From an uncultured Bacteroidales bacterium (GTDB taxonomy: Bacteria > Bacteroidota > Bacteroidia > Bacteroidales > UBA932), in the NCBI GenBank assembly GCA_944326245.1, contig CALVDF010000002.1:91196-155195 (forward strand): 64,000 bases of DNA, given 5' to 3'. The stretch's first letter is position 1; the number at the start of each line of letters is the position of its first letter. Both the position numbers and the translations under genes were made by a program. The notes under the pieces are model-generated. The model ran no database searches, was not told where the DNA came from, and saw only the letters and a program-made list of their open reading frames with translations. This document shows positions 16,312-26,099 of the stretch, in pieces.

Positions 16312-17040
16312 ATGGAAAGAAAACAGCGAGTTTACTTGCGGATGAAGACGAAGGTAAAGGCGTTCGGCTTCAACAGAAAACAGCTCATGGGTATCGCAGC
16401 GGATATCGCCGACAAACTTGAGTCTGACGAAAATGCCTCAGAGGAGGAACTCAACGCGGAAATTGACAAGGCCATTGATGCGGTAATCCCCTCTCTCAAA
16501 CTTGCTCAGTCCCTTGCAGACTCCCAGATGGAGGAGTGGCGCAGGAGGAATGAGACCGAAGACCCGGATGATGACGATGATGATGACTCTTCCTCTGAGG
16601 AGCCGAGGAATCAGAAGAAAAAAGCCGGGGCAAAATCCAAAAACAACACTGATGACGGTAATGAGATTCCGTCGTGGGCTAAGACCCTTATGGAGTCAGT
16701 CAAGACCCTTTCGGATTCTGTAGAGTCTATGAAAGGCGACAAACTGGCCACCACAAGGCGTTCAAGGCTTGAAGGACTTCTGAAGGAGCACCCTCTGGCA
16801 AAGAGCAAGCTCAAGGACTTTGCAAGGATGAACTTCAAGGACGATGATGACTTTGAGGAATTCCTGGAAGAGGTCAAGGAGGATGTCAAGGCCTACGACA
16901 AGGAGAATCCCAGGGGAGGAAAGGGAGGCATGCCCATTCCGCCGTTTAACGTCTCGGGAGGAAAAGGGAACGAGGATGAAGTCCTCAGTGAAGATGATAT
17001 CAAGGCGCTTGTTCCCGGCGATCCGGTATCGAAAGACTAA
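16312..17040 (+). CDS. Capsid scaffolding-type protein
   Basis: 242 residues starting at MERKQRVYLRMK; the in-frame ATG at 16243 lies within the structured leader. Highly charged, with an Asp run near the middle (about residues 83-90) followed by a Lys-rich linker, then helices (SWAKTLMESVKTLSDSVESM) and an acidic C-terminus. The position immediately before decoration and capsid genes fits a scaffold that directs shell assembly. Low sequence conservation makes this a positional call. Confidence 0.6.
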   Translation: MERKQRVYLRMKTKVKAFGFNRKQLMGIAADIADKLESDENASEEELNAEIDKAIDAVIPSLKLAQSLADSQMEEWRRRNETEDPDDDDDDDSSSEEPRNQKKKAGAKSKNNTDDGNEIPSWAKTLMESVKTLSDSVESMKGDKLATTRRSRLEGLLKEHPLAKSKLKDFARMNFKDDDDFEEFLEEVKEDVKAYDKENPRGGKGGMPIPPFNVSGGKGNEDEVLSEDDIKALVPGDPVSKD

Positions 17041-17065
17041 CCAATCAAGAAAACAGCTAAAAGAC

Positions 17066-17464
17066 ATGGAAAAGCCTTATGCAAATTTTTCAGACGAGGG
17101 AAAGGTTATTGAGCCTGGTCTTGACTCCGTGGTCATCAGGCACTATGTCGCAGGAATTGTAGGCGGTCGCACTCTTGATGTTTCGGAGTTCTCCGAAAAG
17201 GTCATCCGGGCAGGGCACGTCATAATCCGCGACAAGGAAAACGACATCTACAAGCCCATGCCTGTCCAGGACGGGGCCTATGGCTCTCTTCCAGGCAATC
17301 ATGAATATGTGGGCGTGCTTCGCTCTACAGTGACCGCAGACTGTCCAGTAGCGGCCATCATGTATTCGGGTGAGGTCAATGATGTCGCATCCCCCTACCC
17401 CGTCGACACCATCAAGACAGCGCTTCTGACTGCTGTCCCCACTCTCGTGTTCAAGCACGATTAG
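17066..17464 (+). CDS. Probable head decoration protein
   Basis: 132 residues starting 25 bases after the scaffold. It is mostly beta, with AGHVIIRDKENDIYKPMPV and HEYVGVLRSTVTADCPVAAIM, resembling small capsid-stabilising proteins encoded just before major capsid genes. There is no strong signature, so a head fibre protein is an alternative. Confidence 0.55.
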   Translation: MEKPYANFSDEGKVIEPGLDSVVIRHYVAGIVGGRTLDVSEFSEKVIRAGHVIIRDKENDIYKPMPVQDGAYGSLPGNHEYVGVLRSTVTADCPVAAIMYSGEVNDVASPYPVDTIKTALLTAVPTLVFKHD

Positions 17465-17507
17465 TATTCACTCTGAAAAGTAAAGTAAAAAAGAAGAAAG
17501 TAAAGTT

Positions 17508-19061
17508 ATGGAAAAATCCCTTTTTATCGAGTATGTAAGCAAGGTATGGCCAAGACTCTCCCTCTATGTCAGGGAAAGGTACAACAGGCTTGCCAACAGG
17601 CCTACCTACCTGCACAAGCAGTGGCTTACAAGAGTCTATTCTCCAGACCAGAAATGGGAGGGAACATCGGCCAACACCTCTTTCGTGATGGCCGACGTCG
17701 TCGCTCTCGACTCTCCCCTGCCCGTCAAGAGGCGTGACGCCATCGCCACCGCGAGCGGAAAGCTTCCGAAGGTGGGCATGAAGAAGAAGCTTTCGGAGAC
17801 GGACATCAACAACATCAACATCATGACGGCGCAGCTTGCCACCATCGACAACGCCAACGGCAGGCGCGACCAGCTCAACAGGATCTACAACAATATCCTC
17901 GATGACGGAAACAAGTGCTCTGTCGGTATAGACGAGAGGTGCGAGTCTATCTTCCTTGAAGGTCTTTCCGAGGGAGTCGCTGCCGTTCCTGATGAGGACA
18001 ACGTAGGTGCAGCCATACGTGTCAACTACGGATACTACCCTGACCACATCTTCGGAGTGGAGAAGAAAGGAGAGGTATCAGCAGATGACATCGAGAGGGT
18101 TGTAGACAAGGTAAATGCTGACGGCAACTCAGCCGGATACGGTCTCATCGACCTCTCCACCTACCGCAAGCTCAGGAAGTCCCGTTGGGCAAGGGAGTTG
18201 GTTGCTTCTGGAAACAACCAAAGTTTCACCGACGATACAGTCCTTAAGGTTCCCACTCCTGCTGAGTTCAACGCAGCAGTGCAGGATGAGTACGGATTCC
18301 AGTTCTACACCATCGACAGGACTTGCCTTGTCGAGAAGGACGGAAAGAGAAAGAGTATCAAGCCTTTCAAGGCGAACCGCATCGTATTCCTCCCCACTAT
18401 CGACAATGTGGGTTCTCTCGTATGGAGCAACACCGCAGAAGCGACAAGGAGAGTGTCCGGAGTGGAGTACACCGTGGTTGACGAGTACAAGCTCATCAGC
18501 CGCTACTCCAAGACAGATCCTCTGGAGGAGTTTACGACCGGACAGGCTCTCGTCCTTCCTGTAATCGAGAATGTAGACCAGATTTATGTCCTGGACTTCG
18601 ATGAGGCATTGGAGGTGGATACAGCCGCTGAGGGCAGCGACACCTCTGATGTCAATGTCACCGTATGGGGCAGGACATATGTAAAGGCAGACATCATCTC
18701 GGCTCTCCAGTCCCTCGGCTCTGATATCAAGTCGGGTGCTTCCGATGCAGATGTCATTGCAGCCGTCAACCGTCTCGATGATCTCGGGAAGAAGAAACTC
18801 GCCGGTATGTTCCCGGCTATTGACGTAAGCAAGTTGTCCTTCAGCAAGGATGCAGACCAGACAGGCAAGCCTGTCACGGTATCAAGCAAAGGCACCGTAA
18901 CTGCAAGCAGCGATCAGGGATGGTGTACTGCCGATGTGAGCGGAAAGACTGTCACCGTAAAGGTACAGCAGAATTCTTCCGCAGCAAGGACTGCCAATGT
19001 CAAGATTACGCAGAACAGCCGCAGTGTTGTCGTTTCGGTTTCTCAGGAGGCATCTGAGTAA
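17508..19061 (+). CDS. Major capsid protein with C-terminal BACON domain
   Basis: 517 residues. Residues 1 to about 380 look like an HK97-fold coat protein placed after the scaffold (N-terminal arm, long helix near NINIMTAQLATIDNANGR, late beta domain). Residues about 388-440 form a short HeH-like helical spacer (VKADIISALQSLGSDIK). Residues about 442-517 match BACON, an Ig-like domain of Bacteroidota: VTASSDQGWCTADVSG, then RTANVKITQNS and VVVSVSQEA. About 400 surface-exposed copies could coat the virion and bind mucin or glycans. It overlaps the next gene by one base. Confidence 0.8.
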   Translation: MEKSLFIEYVSKVWPRLSLYVRERYNRLANRPTYLHKQWLTRVYSPDQKWEGTSANTSFVMADVVALDSPLPVKRRDAIATASGKLPKVGMKKKLSETDINNINIMTAQLATIDNANGRRDQLNRIYNNILDDGNKCSVGIDERCESIFLEGLSEGVAAVPDEDNVGAAIRVNYGYYPDHIFGVEKKGEVSADDIERVVDKVNADGNSAGYGLIDLSTYRKLRKSRWARELVASGNNQSFTDDTVLKVPTPAEFNAAVQDEYGFQFYTIDRTCLVEKDGKRKSIKPFKANRIVFLPTIDNVGSLVWSNTAEATRRVSGVEYTVVDEYKLISRYSKTDPLEEFTTGQALVLPVIENVDQIYVLDFDEALEVDTAAEGSDTSDVNVTVWGRTYVKADIISALQSLGSDIKSGASDADVIAAVNRLDDLGKKKLAGMFPAIDVSKLSFSKDADQTGKPVTVSSKGTVTASSDQGWCTADVSGKTVTVKVQQNSSAARTANVKITQNSRSVVVSVSQEASE

Positions 19062-19381
19062 TGAGAACCGTCCTTCAGGCACTGAAAGATGAGATTGACT
19101 ACCCTTTCCCTGAGGGTAAGCTGCTCAACAGGATTATCATCCGAGGTCTTGAGCCAGATGATCCTGTTACTGAGCAGATGCTCTTGGGAAAGGCGTTTCT
19201 CGGAGCCAAAGCCGACTGCCTGGTTGAACTTGTCTTCGCGCCGAACTTTTCGGAAGCCGACAAGTCCATAAGTCTTCCAGACAGGGATTCAATCCTGCGT
19301 ATGGCCAACTCCATCTATGTCTCCATCGGAGAGACTGACAAGGTTCAGGGCGATCCGACGGTTTATGTCGGGGAGGATTAG
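19061..19381 (+). CDS. Head-tail connector-like protein
   Basis: 106 residues whose ATG overlaps the capsid stop. It is helical at the N-terminus (TVLQALKDEIDYPFPEGKL) with a compact C-terminus. Its position directly after the capsid gene and before a closure-type protein fits the first connector ring (gp6/gp15-like). I see no diagnostic motif. Confidence 0.55.
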   Translation: MRTVLQALKDEIDYPFPEGKLLNRIIIRGLEPDDPVTEQMLLGKAFLGAKADCLVELVFAPNFSEADKSISLPDRDSILRMANSIYVSIGETDKVQGDPTVYVGED

Positions 19382-19384
19382 GCT

Positions 19385-19708
19385 ATGGCAGTGTTGAACC
19401 GGTTGCCCAATACCATAAGCAGACAGATTGTCTCTGAGGGCTACAAGGATGAGAACGGGGACTGGCATGAGGGATTCAAGTCGTGGAGCGAACCGATGAG
19501 GTGTGATGCAGTTCCGGCCGGAAAGGCCAACACCATCACCTATGAGGACGGAAGCACGGCGACCTATTCCTTTACTGTCTACATGGCACCGGGAGATTAT
19601 GGATTCGAGATAGGAGATACGGTCAGTCTTGTCAGGTATGGACAGGAGCATATCCTTAGTGTCAAGGGTGTTCATCCGTACCAACATCAGTATAAACTGT
19701 GGGTTTAA
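19385..19708 (+). CDS. Head closure-like protein
   Basis: 107 residues, mostly beta strands (TYSFTVYMAPGDYGF, IGDTVSLVRYGQEH, ILSVKGVHPYQH), typical of stopper proteins (SPP1 gp16-like) that seal the filled capsid. It is placed between connector and HK97 gp10-like genes, the usual order in siphoviruses. Confidence 0.6.
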   Translation: MAVLNRLPNTISRQIVSEGYKDENGDWHEGFKSWSEPMRCDAVPAGKANTITYEDGSTATYSFTVYMAPGDYGFEIGDTVSLVRYGQEHILSVKGVHPYQHQYKLWV

Positions 19709-19720
19709 TCAAATTGCATA

Positions 19721-20182
19721 ATGGGAATTACTCTTACGAACGGCAATGAATTCAGGCTGGATCTTCTCGCCGAGATAAGGAGGGCTGACATACTTACAGT
19801 ACGCGCTCTGTCGATGCTGGGAGAGATGACTGTCTCTATGGCACGCTCTCGCTCAGCAGAGGACAGCTGGATTGACCGGACTGGAAACCTCAGGAGCTCG
19901 GTAGGCTACATCGTCCTGCGTGACGGTGAGATTGTGTCGGCCTCTGACTTCGGACAGGTTAAGCAGGGGAGTGATGGGTCTAAGGCCGGACGTCAGTTCG
20001 CAGAGGAGATTGCAAGGGACATTCATTCAGACTATGCCCTTGTCGTCGTGGCCGGAATGAACTACGCCTCCTATGTCGAGGCGATAGAGAGCAAGGATGT
20101 CCTTGCAGGTCCTGAGCTGTTCGCGCGTAAGAATCTTCCCGGTATGCTTAAGAAGCTCGAAAGACAGATAGTGAGAGGATGA
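19721..20182 (+). CDS. HK97 gp10-like tail completion protein
   Basis: 153 residues. The segment WIDRTGNLRSSVGY followed later by VVAGMNYASYVEAIES is the recognisable pattern of the HK97-gp10 family (a T-G-L-R-S motif, then a G-x-Y-A-x-Y-V-E motif). These proteins join head and tail. It overlaps the next gene by 4 bases. Confidence 0.75.
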   Translation: MGITLTNGNEFRLDLLAEIRRADILTVRALSMLGEMTVSMARSRSAEDSWIDRTGNLRSSVGYIVLRDGEIVSASDFGQVKQGSDGSKAGRQFAEEIARDIHSDYALVVVAGMNYASYVEAIESKDVLAGPELFARKNLPGMLKKLERQIVRG

Positions 20183-20574
20183 AGACGGATATAGATATAA
20201 AGGACGATATCTACGAAGCCCTTATGGGTACACCTCTGGATCAGGAAGTCTCGGGAAACCTGTGCAAGCAGGGACGCGAGACCGATTTGGAGGATATCTG
20301 TATATCGGTGGTCAGCAGCCAGAATGCAGAGATGCAGGAAGCGGTTGTCAATGTCAACATCTATGTTGCAGATATCAGAAGGGGTGAGTCATTCATCATC
20401 GATGACGTAAGATGCAGGACAATAGCATCAGTAGCTTCGGAAACTCTCCTGAGGGGACATGGTTCTACATGGAGATTCGAGTTGGATTCACAGCATATAG
20501 AGACCGTTGAAGGACGCAACGAGCACTGTATCAACAACAGGTTAATGTATCATCAGTTTAACGCAAACTATTAA
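20179..20574 (+). CDS. Tail terminator-like protein
   Basis: 131 residues in an ATGA overlap with the gp10-like gene. The alpha/beta make-up, with strands EAVVNVNIYVADI and STWRFELDSQHIETVEG, and the gene order support the gp17/gpU-like tail terminator, which stops tail-tube growth. Identification is mainly positional. Confidence 0.6.
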   Translation: MKTDIDIKDDIYEALMGTPLDQEVSGNLCKQGRETDLEDICISVVSSQNAEMQEAVVNVNIYVADIRRGESFIIDDVRCRTIASVASETLLRGHGSTWRFELDSQHIETVEGRNEHCINNRLMYHQFNANY

Positions 20575-20589
20575 CAAGGAGGAAATATC

Positions 20590-21084
20590 ATGGCACTTTC
20601 ATGGGGAAAACCGAAAATATGGGTCAAGGGACTCAGCGGAACTGACAACAAATGGAGGGAATTCCCTACCCCGGCCGAAGGCACAACTGAGCTCCAGACA
20701 GAGAAAGGCGACAAGACAGAAGCAAGGGTTGAGGGAGGAGATAACGAGGATGTGCGTTACGGCAAGAATAACTATGCTCTTGTCATGGACATAAGGAAAG
20801 CGATAGGCAGAGAAACGCCTATCGAGAACGATGAGGGAGTTGTCAACACCGAGTATTCAGTTGCTCTTCAACCCGAAGACCCTGCTGCTCCAGGCTTCAT
20901 CATTGACCGTTCAGAAGTATCGGTGGAGGATTCCTACACTGCCGCTGACGGAGCTATATGGCGCATCACCTTTGACGCACTCAAGCCTACTGCAGGCAAG
21001 AAAGTCAAGTGGGGCACCATCTCGTCAAGTGGCGATGGTGATTCCCTTACCGTCTCCGGTACAGGAGGTGATTTTGGAGACTAG
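20590..21084 (+). CDS. Major tail tube protein
   Basis: 164 residues preceded by a strong Shine-Dalgarno-like AAGGAGG 7 bases before the ATG, which is rare in Bacteroidota and suits very high expression. Strand-rich features (ELQTEKGDKTEARVEG, YALVMDIRKAIG, AIWRITFDALKPTAG) fit tail-tube proteins. The C-terminus is a Gly/Ser-rich tail. It lies between terminator and chaperone genes as expected. Confidence 0.75.
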   Translation: MALSWGKPKIWVKGLSGTDNKWREFPTPAEGTTELQTEKGDKTEARVEGGDNEDVRYGKNNYALVMDIRKAIGRETPIENDEGVVNTEYSVALQPEDPAAPGFIIDRSEVSVEDSYTAADGAIWRITFDALKPTAGKKVKWGTISSSGDGDSLTVSGTGGDFGD

Positions 21085-21115
21085 ACACATCTTCTTTCAT
21101 AACAGCGTTTTTAAA

Positions 21116-21184
21116 GCCTGCGCCAGCATGATAGTGGCCTTTATCCCTTAAGGATCAAGAGCGGTGCGAGTCCCGCTGCGGGCA
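21116..21184 (+). ncRNA. Second tRNA-like cloverleaf
   Basis: 69 nt between the tail tube gene and the next ORF. GCCTGCG (21116-21122) pairs with TGCGGGC (21177-21183), with two G-U pairs. Inside are hairpins GCCA/TGGC, ATCC/GGAT (5-nt loop) and AGCGG/CCGCT around TGCGAGTC, which is close to a T-loop but one base too long. No usable anticodon loop is evident. It could be a decayed phage tRNA or a structured leader; it ends 13 bases before the next start. Confidence 0.4.
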
Positions 21185-21197
21185 CAACAATGAGCCG

Positions 21198-21914
21198 ATG
21201 GATAAAAGGACAGACAACATAGAAATACATGCAAGAGGTATTTTGCTAGACAGGACTTCTGCATTCACTGTAGGCGGTTCGGATGAGGTGTTCCGAATAC
21301 ACTACCCGTCTTATGGGATAATGATGCTTGCGTCTGAGATTCTAGATGATGCCGGTCTTGATAGAAGAAACCTTGTCTTGAATCCCTATGCTGAATCTCT
21401 TCGCCTTTCATCTGTTTCAAGAAAGTCTGTATGCCGGGTTATATCCTTGTATTGTGTTTCCGGGAAAGCAGAAGCCTTGGGGGCGGAATCTGAAAGGCTT
21501 TCCTCAGTATTCCTATCCAGCATGACTGTGGATGAACTTGCAAAGACACTTCTTATGTGCCTGTCTTTGGATAACATTGACTCTATTCTCAGATACTATT
21601 CCCTCACCCGTGAGAATGACAGATATAGAAGGGCGGTAAAGGTCAAGATGCAGAATTCAGACTCAGTTGGTTTTGGGGGGCTTACGGTTTACGGTTCGAT
21701 GTTCGATCCAGTAATGGAAAGGTACGGATGGACTCTTGATTATGTAATCTGGGGAATCAGCTATGCCAACCTCAGGTTGATTATTGCTGACATGCCCAGG
21801 AGCCTTCTTTTGAGCAAGGAAGAGAGGAGAAGGGCAGGCATTACAAACGAGAAAGCCGTAAAGGCAGAGACTATTACAGACATAAACAAGTTAAGGGAGA
21901 TGTTCCCGGATTAG
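21198..21914 (+). CDS. Tail assembly chaperone-like protein
   Basis: 238 residues between the tail tube and tape measure genes, where siphovirus assembly chaperones lie. Helical, with VDELAKTLLMCLSLDNIDSI and a C-terminal charged stretch. No slippery site or second frame was found, so the usual frameshift product seems absent. The call rests on position. Confidence 0.55.
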   Translation: MDKRTDNIEIHARGILLDRTSAFTVGGSDEVFRIHYPSYGIMMLASEILDDAGLDRRNLVLNPYAESLRLSSVSRKSVCRVISLYCVSGKAEALGAESERLSSVFLSSMTVDELAKTLLMCLSLDNIDSILRYYSLTRENDRYRRAVKVKMQNSDSVGFGGLTVYGSMFDPVMERYGWTLDYVIWGISYANLRLIIADMPRSLLLSKEERRRAGITNEKAVKAETITDINKLREMFPD

Positions 21915-21917
21915 GAT

Positions 21918-24900
21918 ATGGCAGGTCTGAACTTCAATATAACAGCGAACAACCAGGACTTCATGCGTAAGCTGCAGGAGGTGGACAGAGGTGTCAGTCA
22001 GACATCCAAATCCATTGAGTCAAGCGGCCAGAGCATCGAGTCGTTTTTCCGTAGGATGACATCAGGGGCGGCAGCACTTGCCGCCGGATTCTCAGCACGC
22101 GAACTTGTTTCAAACATCGTCCAGACAAGAGGTGAGATGCAGCAGCTTGAGGTTGCTTTCACCACCATGCTGCAGTCCGGTGAGAAAGCAGCCTCGTTGC
22201 TTGCCGATGCTGTTGACTTCGCTGCAAAAACACCCTTTGACCTTCAGGGAGTGGCAGGAGGTATACGACAGCTTCTTGCATATGGAACTGCTGCCGAGGA
22301 TGCGATAGCGGATGTGGAGATGCTCGGCAATGTCTCGGCAGGACTCTCCGTTCCCCTCAATGACATGATATACCTGTACGGCACTCTGAGAGCACAGGGA
22401 CGTGCAATGACCGTGGATATACGTCAGTTCGCAGGCCGTGGTGTTCCCATCTACGAGGAGCTTGCCAAAGTACTGGGTGTCACACGGCAGGAAGTCTCAG
22501 CTCTCATTACAGAGGGAAAGGTTGGATTCCCAGAGGTTGAGCAGGCTTTCAGGAATATGACCTCAGAGGGAGGTATGTTCTACAATCTGATGAGGGAGCA
22601 GAGCAAGACCATTACAGGTCAGATTTCCAACCTGCAGGACAGCATAAGCCAGATGTTTAACGCCATCGGTCAGCAGAGCGAGGGTATAATCTCATCTGCC
22701 ATCAGCGGGCTGTCATGGATGGTAGAGCACTATCAGGAAATCGGGCGCGTTCTGGGTAATATAGTGGCCATATACGGCTCATACAGGGCAGCGCTCATTG
22801 CTGTTGCGGCTTCTCAGAAACTTGTTGTCGCTTCCGGCACCATCAAGGCATTCCTCTCCCTTGCCAGGAGCATAACCAGCGTAAAGGACGCGATGCTGCT
22901 TCTTAACATGGCGTTCCGCGCCAATCCCATAGGTCTTGCGGTGTCGGGCATCACGGCTCTTGTCACTGTGCTTCTAACCATGCGCAGAAGAAGCAGGGAG
23001 GCGGCAGAGGAGGTGGACGGCATCAGACAGGCTATCGCAAATGAGACTGCTGAGGTCAACCGGCTTGCCTCTTCCCTTTCTGATTCCAACACCAGTGAGG
23101 ATGAGAGAAGGGAAATCCTGGGGAAACTCAGGGAACTTGCTCCGGATGTAGTGCGTGGAATAGACGACGAGAATCTGTCATTGCAGGAGCTTAATACGAA
23201 CCTTCAGGAGTACAACGAGCTGCGCAGGGCTGAGGCGTCAGTCAAGGGATTCGCGTCCGAGATAGGTCTTGATGATGCTGCCGAGAGTCTTTCCTCGGCA
23301 AGGGAGAGGATGGAACGTGAAAGGACTGAGATATTTTCGGTATGGACTGACATATCAGAGAATATCAGCAGGATAAGGTTCGAGAATGATGAGTTGCCTG
23401 ATTCGTTGGAGGAGTTTTTCGATAAACTGTATGATGAATCCCTCGGCATTGAGGACAGGGTCAATATGATAAGGAGGTACTACAACACCCTGTCCACATC
23501 ATTCAAGGTCTCGGGTGTCAAGAGTGATGACCTTACTTTTATCACCGAGGCTCTTTGGGGGATAAATTTCAAAGACTACGACAAGGCCCTGAGCAACCTT
23601 TCCAAAGCCGAGATGAGCTATGCTGAGGACAAGGAAAAGGTACAGCAGCGCATAGAGGCCACGGCAATTGCCATGACAGATGATCTAGAACGGCAGCAGG
23701 AGATAATCGATTCCCTTAACAAGGCTCTTTTCCCAGATGGCTATCAAGGCAGGGAAGAAGGGGGTGTCGGTAATGGCAATGGTATTCTTGCCGTTGATTT
23801 TGATACTCAGGTGAGGGAAGCCAAGGCAAGGATTGATGATATTAAAAAGTCTCTTGAGGATTTAAGGGCCGGAATCATCCCTAAGGAATCCGAGAATGAT
23901 GCTGCGTTCAGTTTTGCAGCAGCGATAGAGGAGCAGGAGAAGGCTTTAAAGGAAGCTCAGTCCGAATACAACACTTTGATTGGCTATGACCCTAAGAAAG
24001 CGGAAAGAGATGCAGATGCCGTTCTTAAAGTGAGAGAGGAAGCTGAAAAGGCTGAGTATGACCTTGCGAGGAAAGGAGTGAATGACAGGATAGCCTTGCT
24101 GGAGATGGAGAAGGAACGCGAGTTGTCTCTCATACAGCAGCGCATTGACGCAGCGTCATCAGATGGCGAGAAGTCTTCATTACAGAGGCTGTATACTGCC
24201 ACATCAGGCATATATGATGCAGATATAAAGGCCGAGAGGGACAGGCAGTCAAAGGAGTTCAACGAATATCTGCAAAAGCTTCTCGGCGAGACGGCCACTT
24301 ATCAGCAGGCGCGTCTGTCTCTTGAGAAACAGTATTCAGAGAAACGTAAGGCCATGTATGCCGATGAGAAGATGACTCAGTTCAGGGACGGCTTCAGTCA
24401 GGAGAACCGTGATGAGCTGGACAGGCAGGAGCGTGATGCTCTCGATGAACTTGACATGACCTATGCCATGAAGAGCGAGCAGTTCCAGGAGTGGACTAAG
24501 GTTGTCTCCGAGATGGGGCTTGTTGAGCTGAGAAAGATGCTTGCGGAAGCCAAGGCCATCCTTGCCCAATTCAGTTCTTCTGATAGCAGTGAGACTCAGG
24601 ATACCTCTGACGGCCTTGACGAATACTCTCAGAAAGCGGCTGAGGCCAGCGCAGCAGTCATGGTCCTTACTGATGCCATTGACGGATACGAGCAGAATCA
24701 GGAGGACGCAGGTGATGATACAGAGAGGTCATCCGCCAACTGGACTGAACTTCTTGGTGTACTAAGAGCGGCTTCCGATACATTTTCCCAACTCGGTGAC
24801 AGCATAGGCGGTACTGCGGGAGAGTTACTGTCCTCAATAGGTTCCCTGTCCTCTGCGGCCCTCTCCATGGCCTCGGGCATACAGGCGGCGGCCACTGCTG

Positions 24901-26093
24901 TATCTGCGCTGGAGAAAGCAAGTGCGATACTTGCCGTCATATCGGCCGCAGTGCAGGTAGTATCATTCTTCACAAGTGCAGCAAAGGAGAGCGAGGAGGC
25001 CAATCTTGCTGCCGCAAGGGCTACTATGGAGTACACTAATGCCCTGGAAAAACTTGCTGATGCAAAAAAACTTGCTGCATCTGAGACGGTTTTTGGCACT
25101 GATGAACTTGGTCAGCTTAATGCTTATTCAAAGCAACTGGAACTTGCAAAAAACGATCTTCTTGAGACTTATGACGCACTAACTAATCTAGGTTATATGC
25201 CTTATAGAGTCTTTGACAATGATGCTTTCAACCTTCTTAAGGCCGGTGTAGATCCTGATGACGGAATTAAGCTCATATCTGACTTGCGTTCGGGATGGCA
25301 GAAGTTCTGGGGAACCGGAGATGACAATGTCTTTTCATTCGATTTGTCCGAGATTATTGATGAGGCAGGAAATATAGATTCAGACAGGATTGAGGAACTA
25401 AGAGCATGGTATGAGCAATATGGTGAGGGGATGGATGAGCAGCACCGTATTATGATTGATAATATGCTCAGTGACTGGGACAGATATCAGGAAGCTCTTG
25501 AGGGTATACGCGACTTCGCGCAGAGTCTGTTCGGAGATGTTGCCTCGGATGTTGCAGATGCAGTTCTAAGCGGAAGCGGTAATCTGGAGGCGGAAATGGA
25601 TGAAATTCTTTCCGACATCAACGAGAAGGTTGCCAAAGCCATGATCGAAAACGCTATCATGACGGAGGTATTCAATGAAGAGTTATCAGAGCAGATAGTC
25701 CAGGCTTTAGCCAACGGCGATGTCGCATTGGCCAATCAGTTGTTCGGTCAGGGAATGGATGCTATAAGGGAGATGATACCGGAACTCAATGAGTTCGCCG
25801 CCAATGCAGGTGTCTTAGGTTCCGAGTCTAAGTCTACGACAGATAACACTGTTATGTCCGGTGTTACTCAGGAGAGCTTTGACATGTATTCCGGAAGAGT
25901 CGCCAACATTCAGACTCACGTAATATCTATTGATAAAAGCATTCTGAGTATAGCATCTGATTCATCCGCTGCTGTAAGCCTGCTCACGGATATAAGCGGT
26001 GACACATCTAGGCTTCATGCCATAGAGAGGGCAGTCTCAAAATCCATGTCTTTAATTTCAGAAATTCTCCTAAAGGGCATAAAGGTTAACTAG
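21918..26093 (+). CDS. Tape measure protein
   Basis: 1391 residues, the longest helical protein in the tail module. Residues about 60-230 carry the tape-measure N-terminal domain: TFTTMLQSGEKAA-like start, TPFDLQGVAGGIRQLLAYG, GLSVPLNDMIYLYGTLRAQG and IRQFAGRGVPIYEELAKVLG. A hydrophobic segment (NPIGLAVSGITALVTVLL, about 335-352) and another near 970-1020 may insert in membranes during DNA entry. Long coiled coils span about 400-900. Tail length should scale with the gene, suggesting a long tail. Confidence 0.9.
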   Translation: MAGLNFNITANNQDFMRKLQEVDRGVSQTSKSIESSGQSIESFFRRMTSGAAALAAGFSARELVSNIVQTRGEMQQLEVAFTTMLQSGEKAASLLADAVDFAAKTPFDLQGVAGGIRQLLAYGTAAEDAIADVEMLGNVSAGLSVPLNDMIYLYGTLRAQGRAMTVDIRQFAGRGVPIYEELAKVLGVTRQEVSALITEGKVGFPEVEQAFRNMTSEGGMFYNLMREQSKTITGQISNLQDSISQMFNAIGQQSEGIISSAISGLSWMVEHYQEIGRVLGNIVAIYGSYRAALIAVAASQKLVVASGTIKAFLSLARSITSVKDAMLLLNMAFRANPIGLAVSGITALVTVLLTMRRRSREAAEEVDGIRQAIANETAEVNRLASSLSDSNTSEDERREILGKLRELAPDVVRGIDDENLSLQELNTNLQEYNELRRAEASVKGFASEIGLDDAAESLSSARERMERERTEIFSVWTDISENISRIRFENDELPDSLEEFFDKLYDESLGIEDRVNMIRRYYNTLSTSFKVSGVKSDDLTFITEALWGINFKDYDKALSNLSKAEMSYAEDKEKVQQRIEATAIAMTDDLERQQEIIDSLNKALFPDGYQGREEGGVGNGNGILAVDFDTQVREAKARIDDIKKSLEDLRAGIIPKESENDAAFSFAAAIEEQEKALKEAQSEYNTLIGYDPKKAERDADAVLKVREEAEKAEYDLARKGVNDRIALLEMEKERELSLIQQRIDAASSDGEKSSLQRLYTATSGIYDADIKAERDRQSKEFNEYLQKLLGETATYQQARLSLEKQYSEKRKAMYADEKMTQFRDGFSQENRDELDRQERDALDELDMTYAMKSEQFQEWTKVVSEMGLVELRKMLAEAKAILAQFSSSDSSETQDTSDGLDEYSQKAAEASAAVMVLTDAIDGYEQNQEDAGDDTERSSANWTELLGVLRAASDTFSQLGDSIGGTAGELLSSIGSLSSAALSMASGIQAAATAVSALEKASAILAVISAAVQVVSFFTSAAKESEEANLAAARATMEYTNALEKLADAKKLAASETVFGTDELGQLNAYSKQLELAKNDLLETYDALTNLGYMPYRVFDNDAFNLLKAGVDPDDGIKLISDLRSGWQKFWGTGDDNVFSFDLSEIIDEAGNIDSDRIEELRAWYEQYGEGMDEQHRIMIDNMLSDWDRYQEALEGIRDFAQSLFGDVASDVADAVLSGSGNLEAEMDEILSDINEKVAKAMIENAIMTEVFNEELSEQIVQALANGDVALANQLFGQGMDAIREMIPELNEFAANAGVLGSESKSTTDNTVMSGVTQESFDMYSGRVANIQTHVISIDKSILSIASDSSAAVSLLTDISGDTSRLHAIERAVSKSMSLISEILLKGIKVN

Positions 26094-26099
26094 TTCGCT

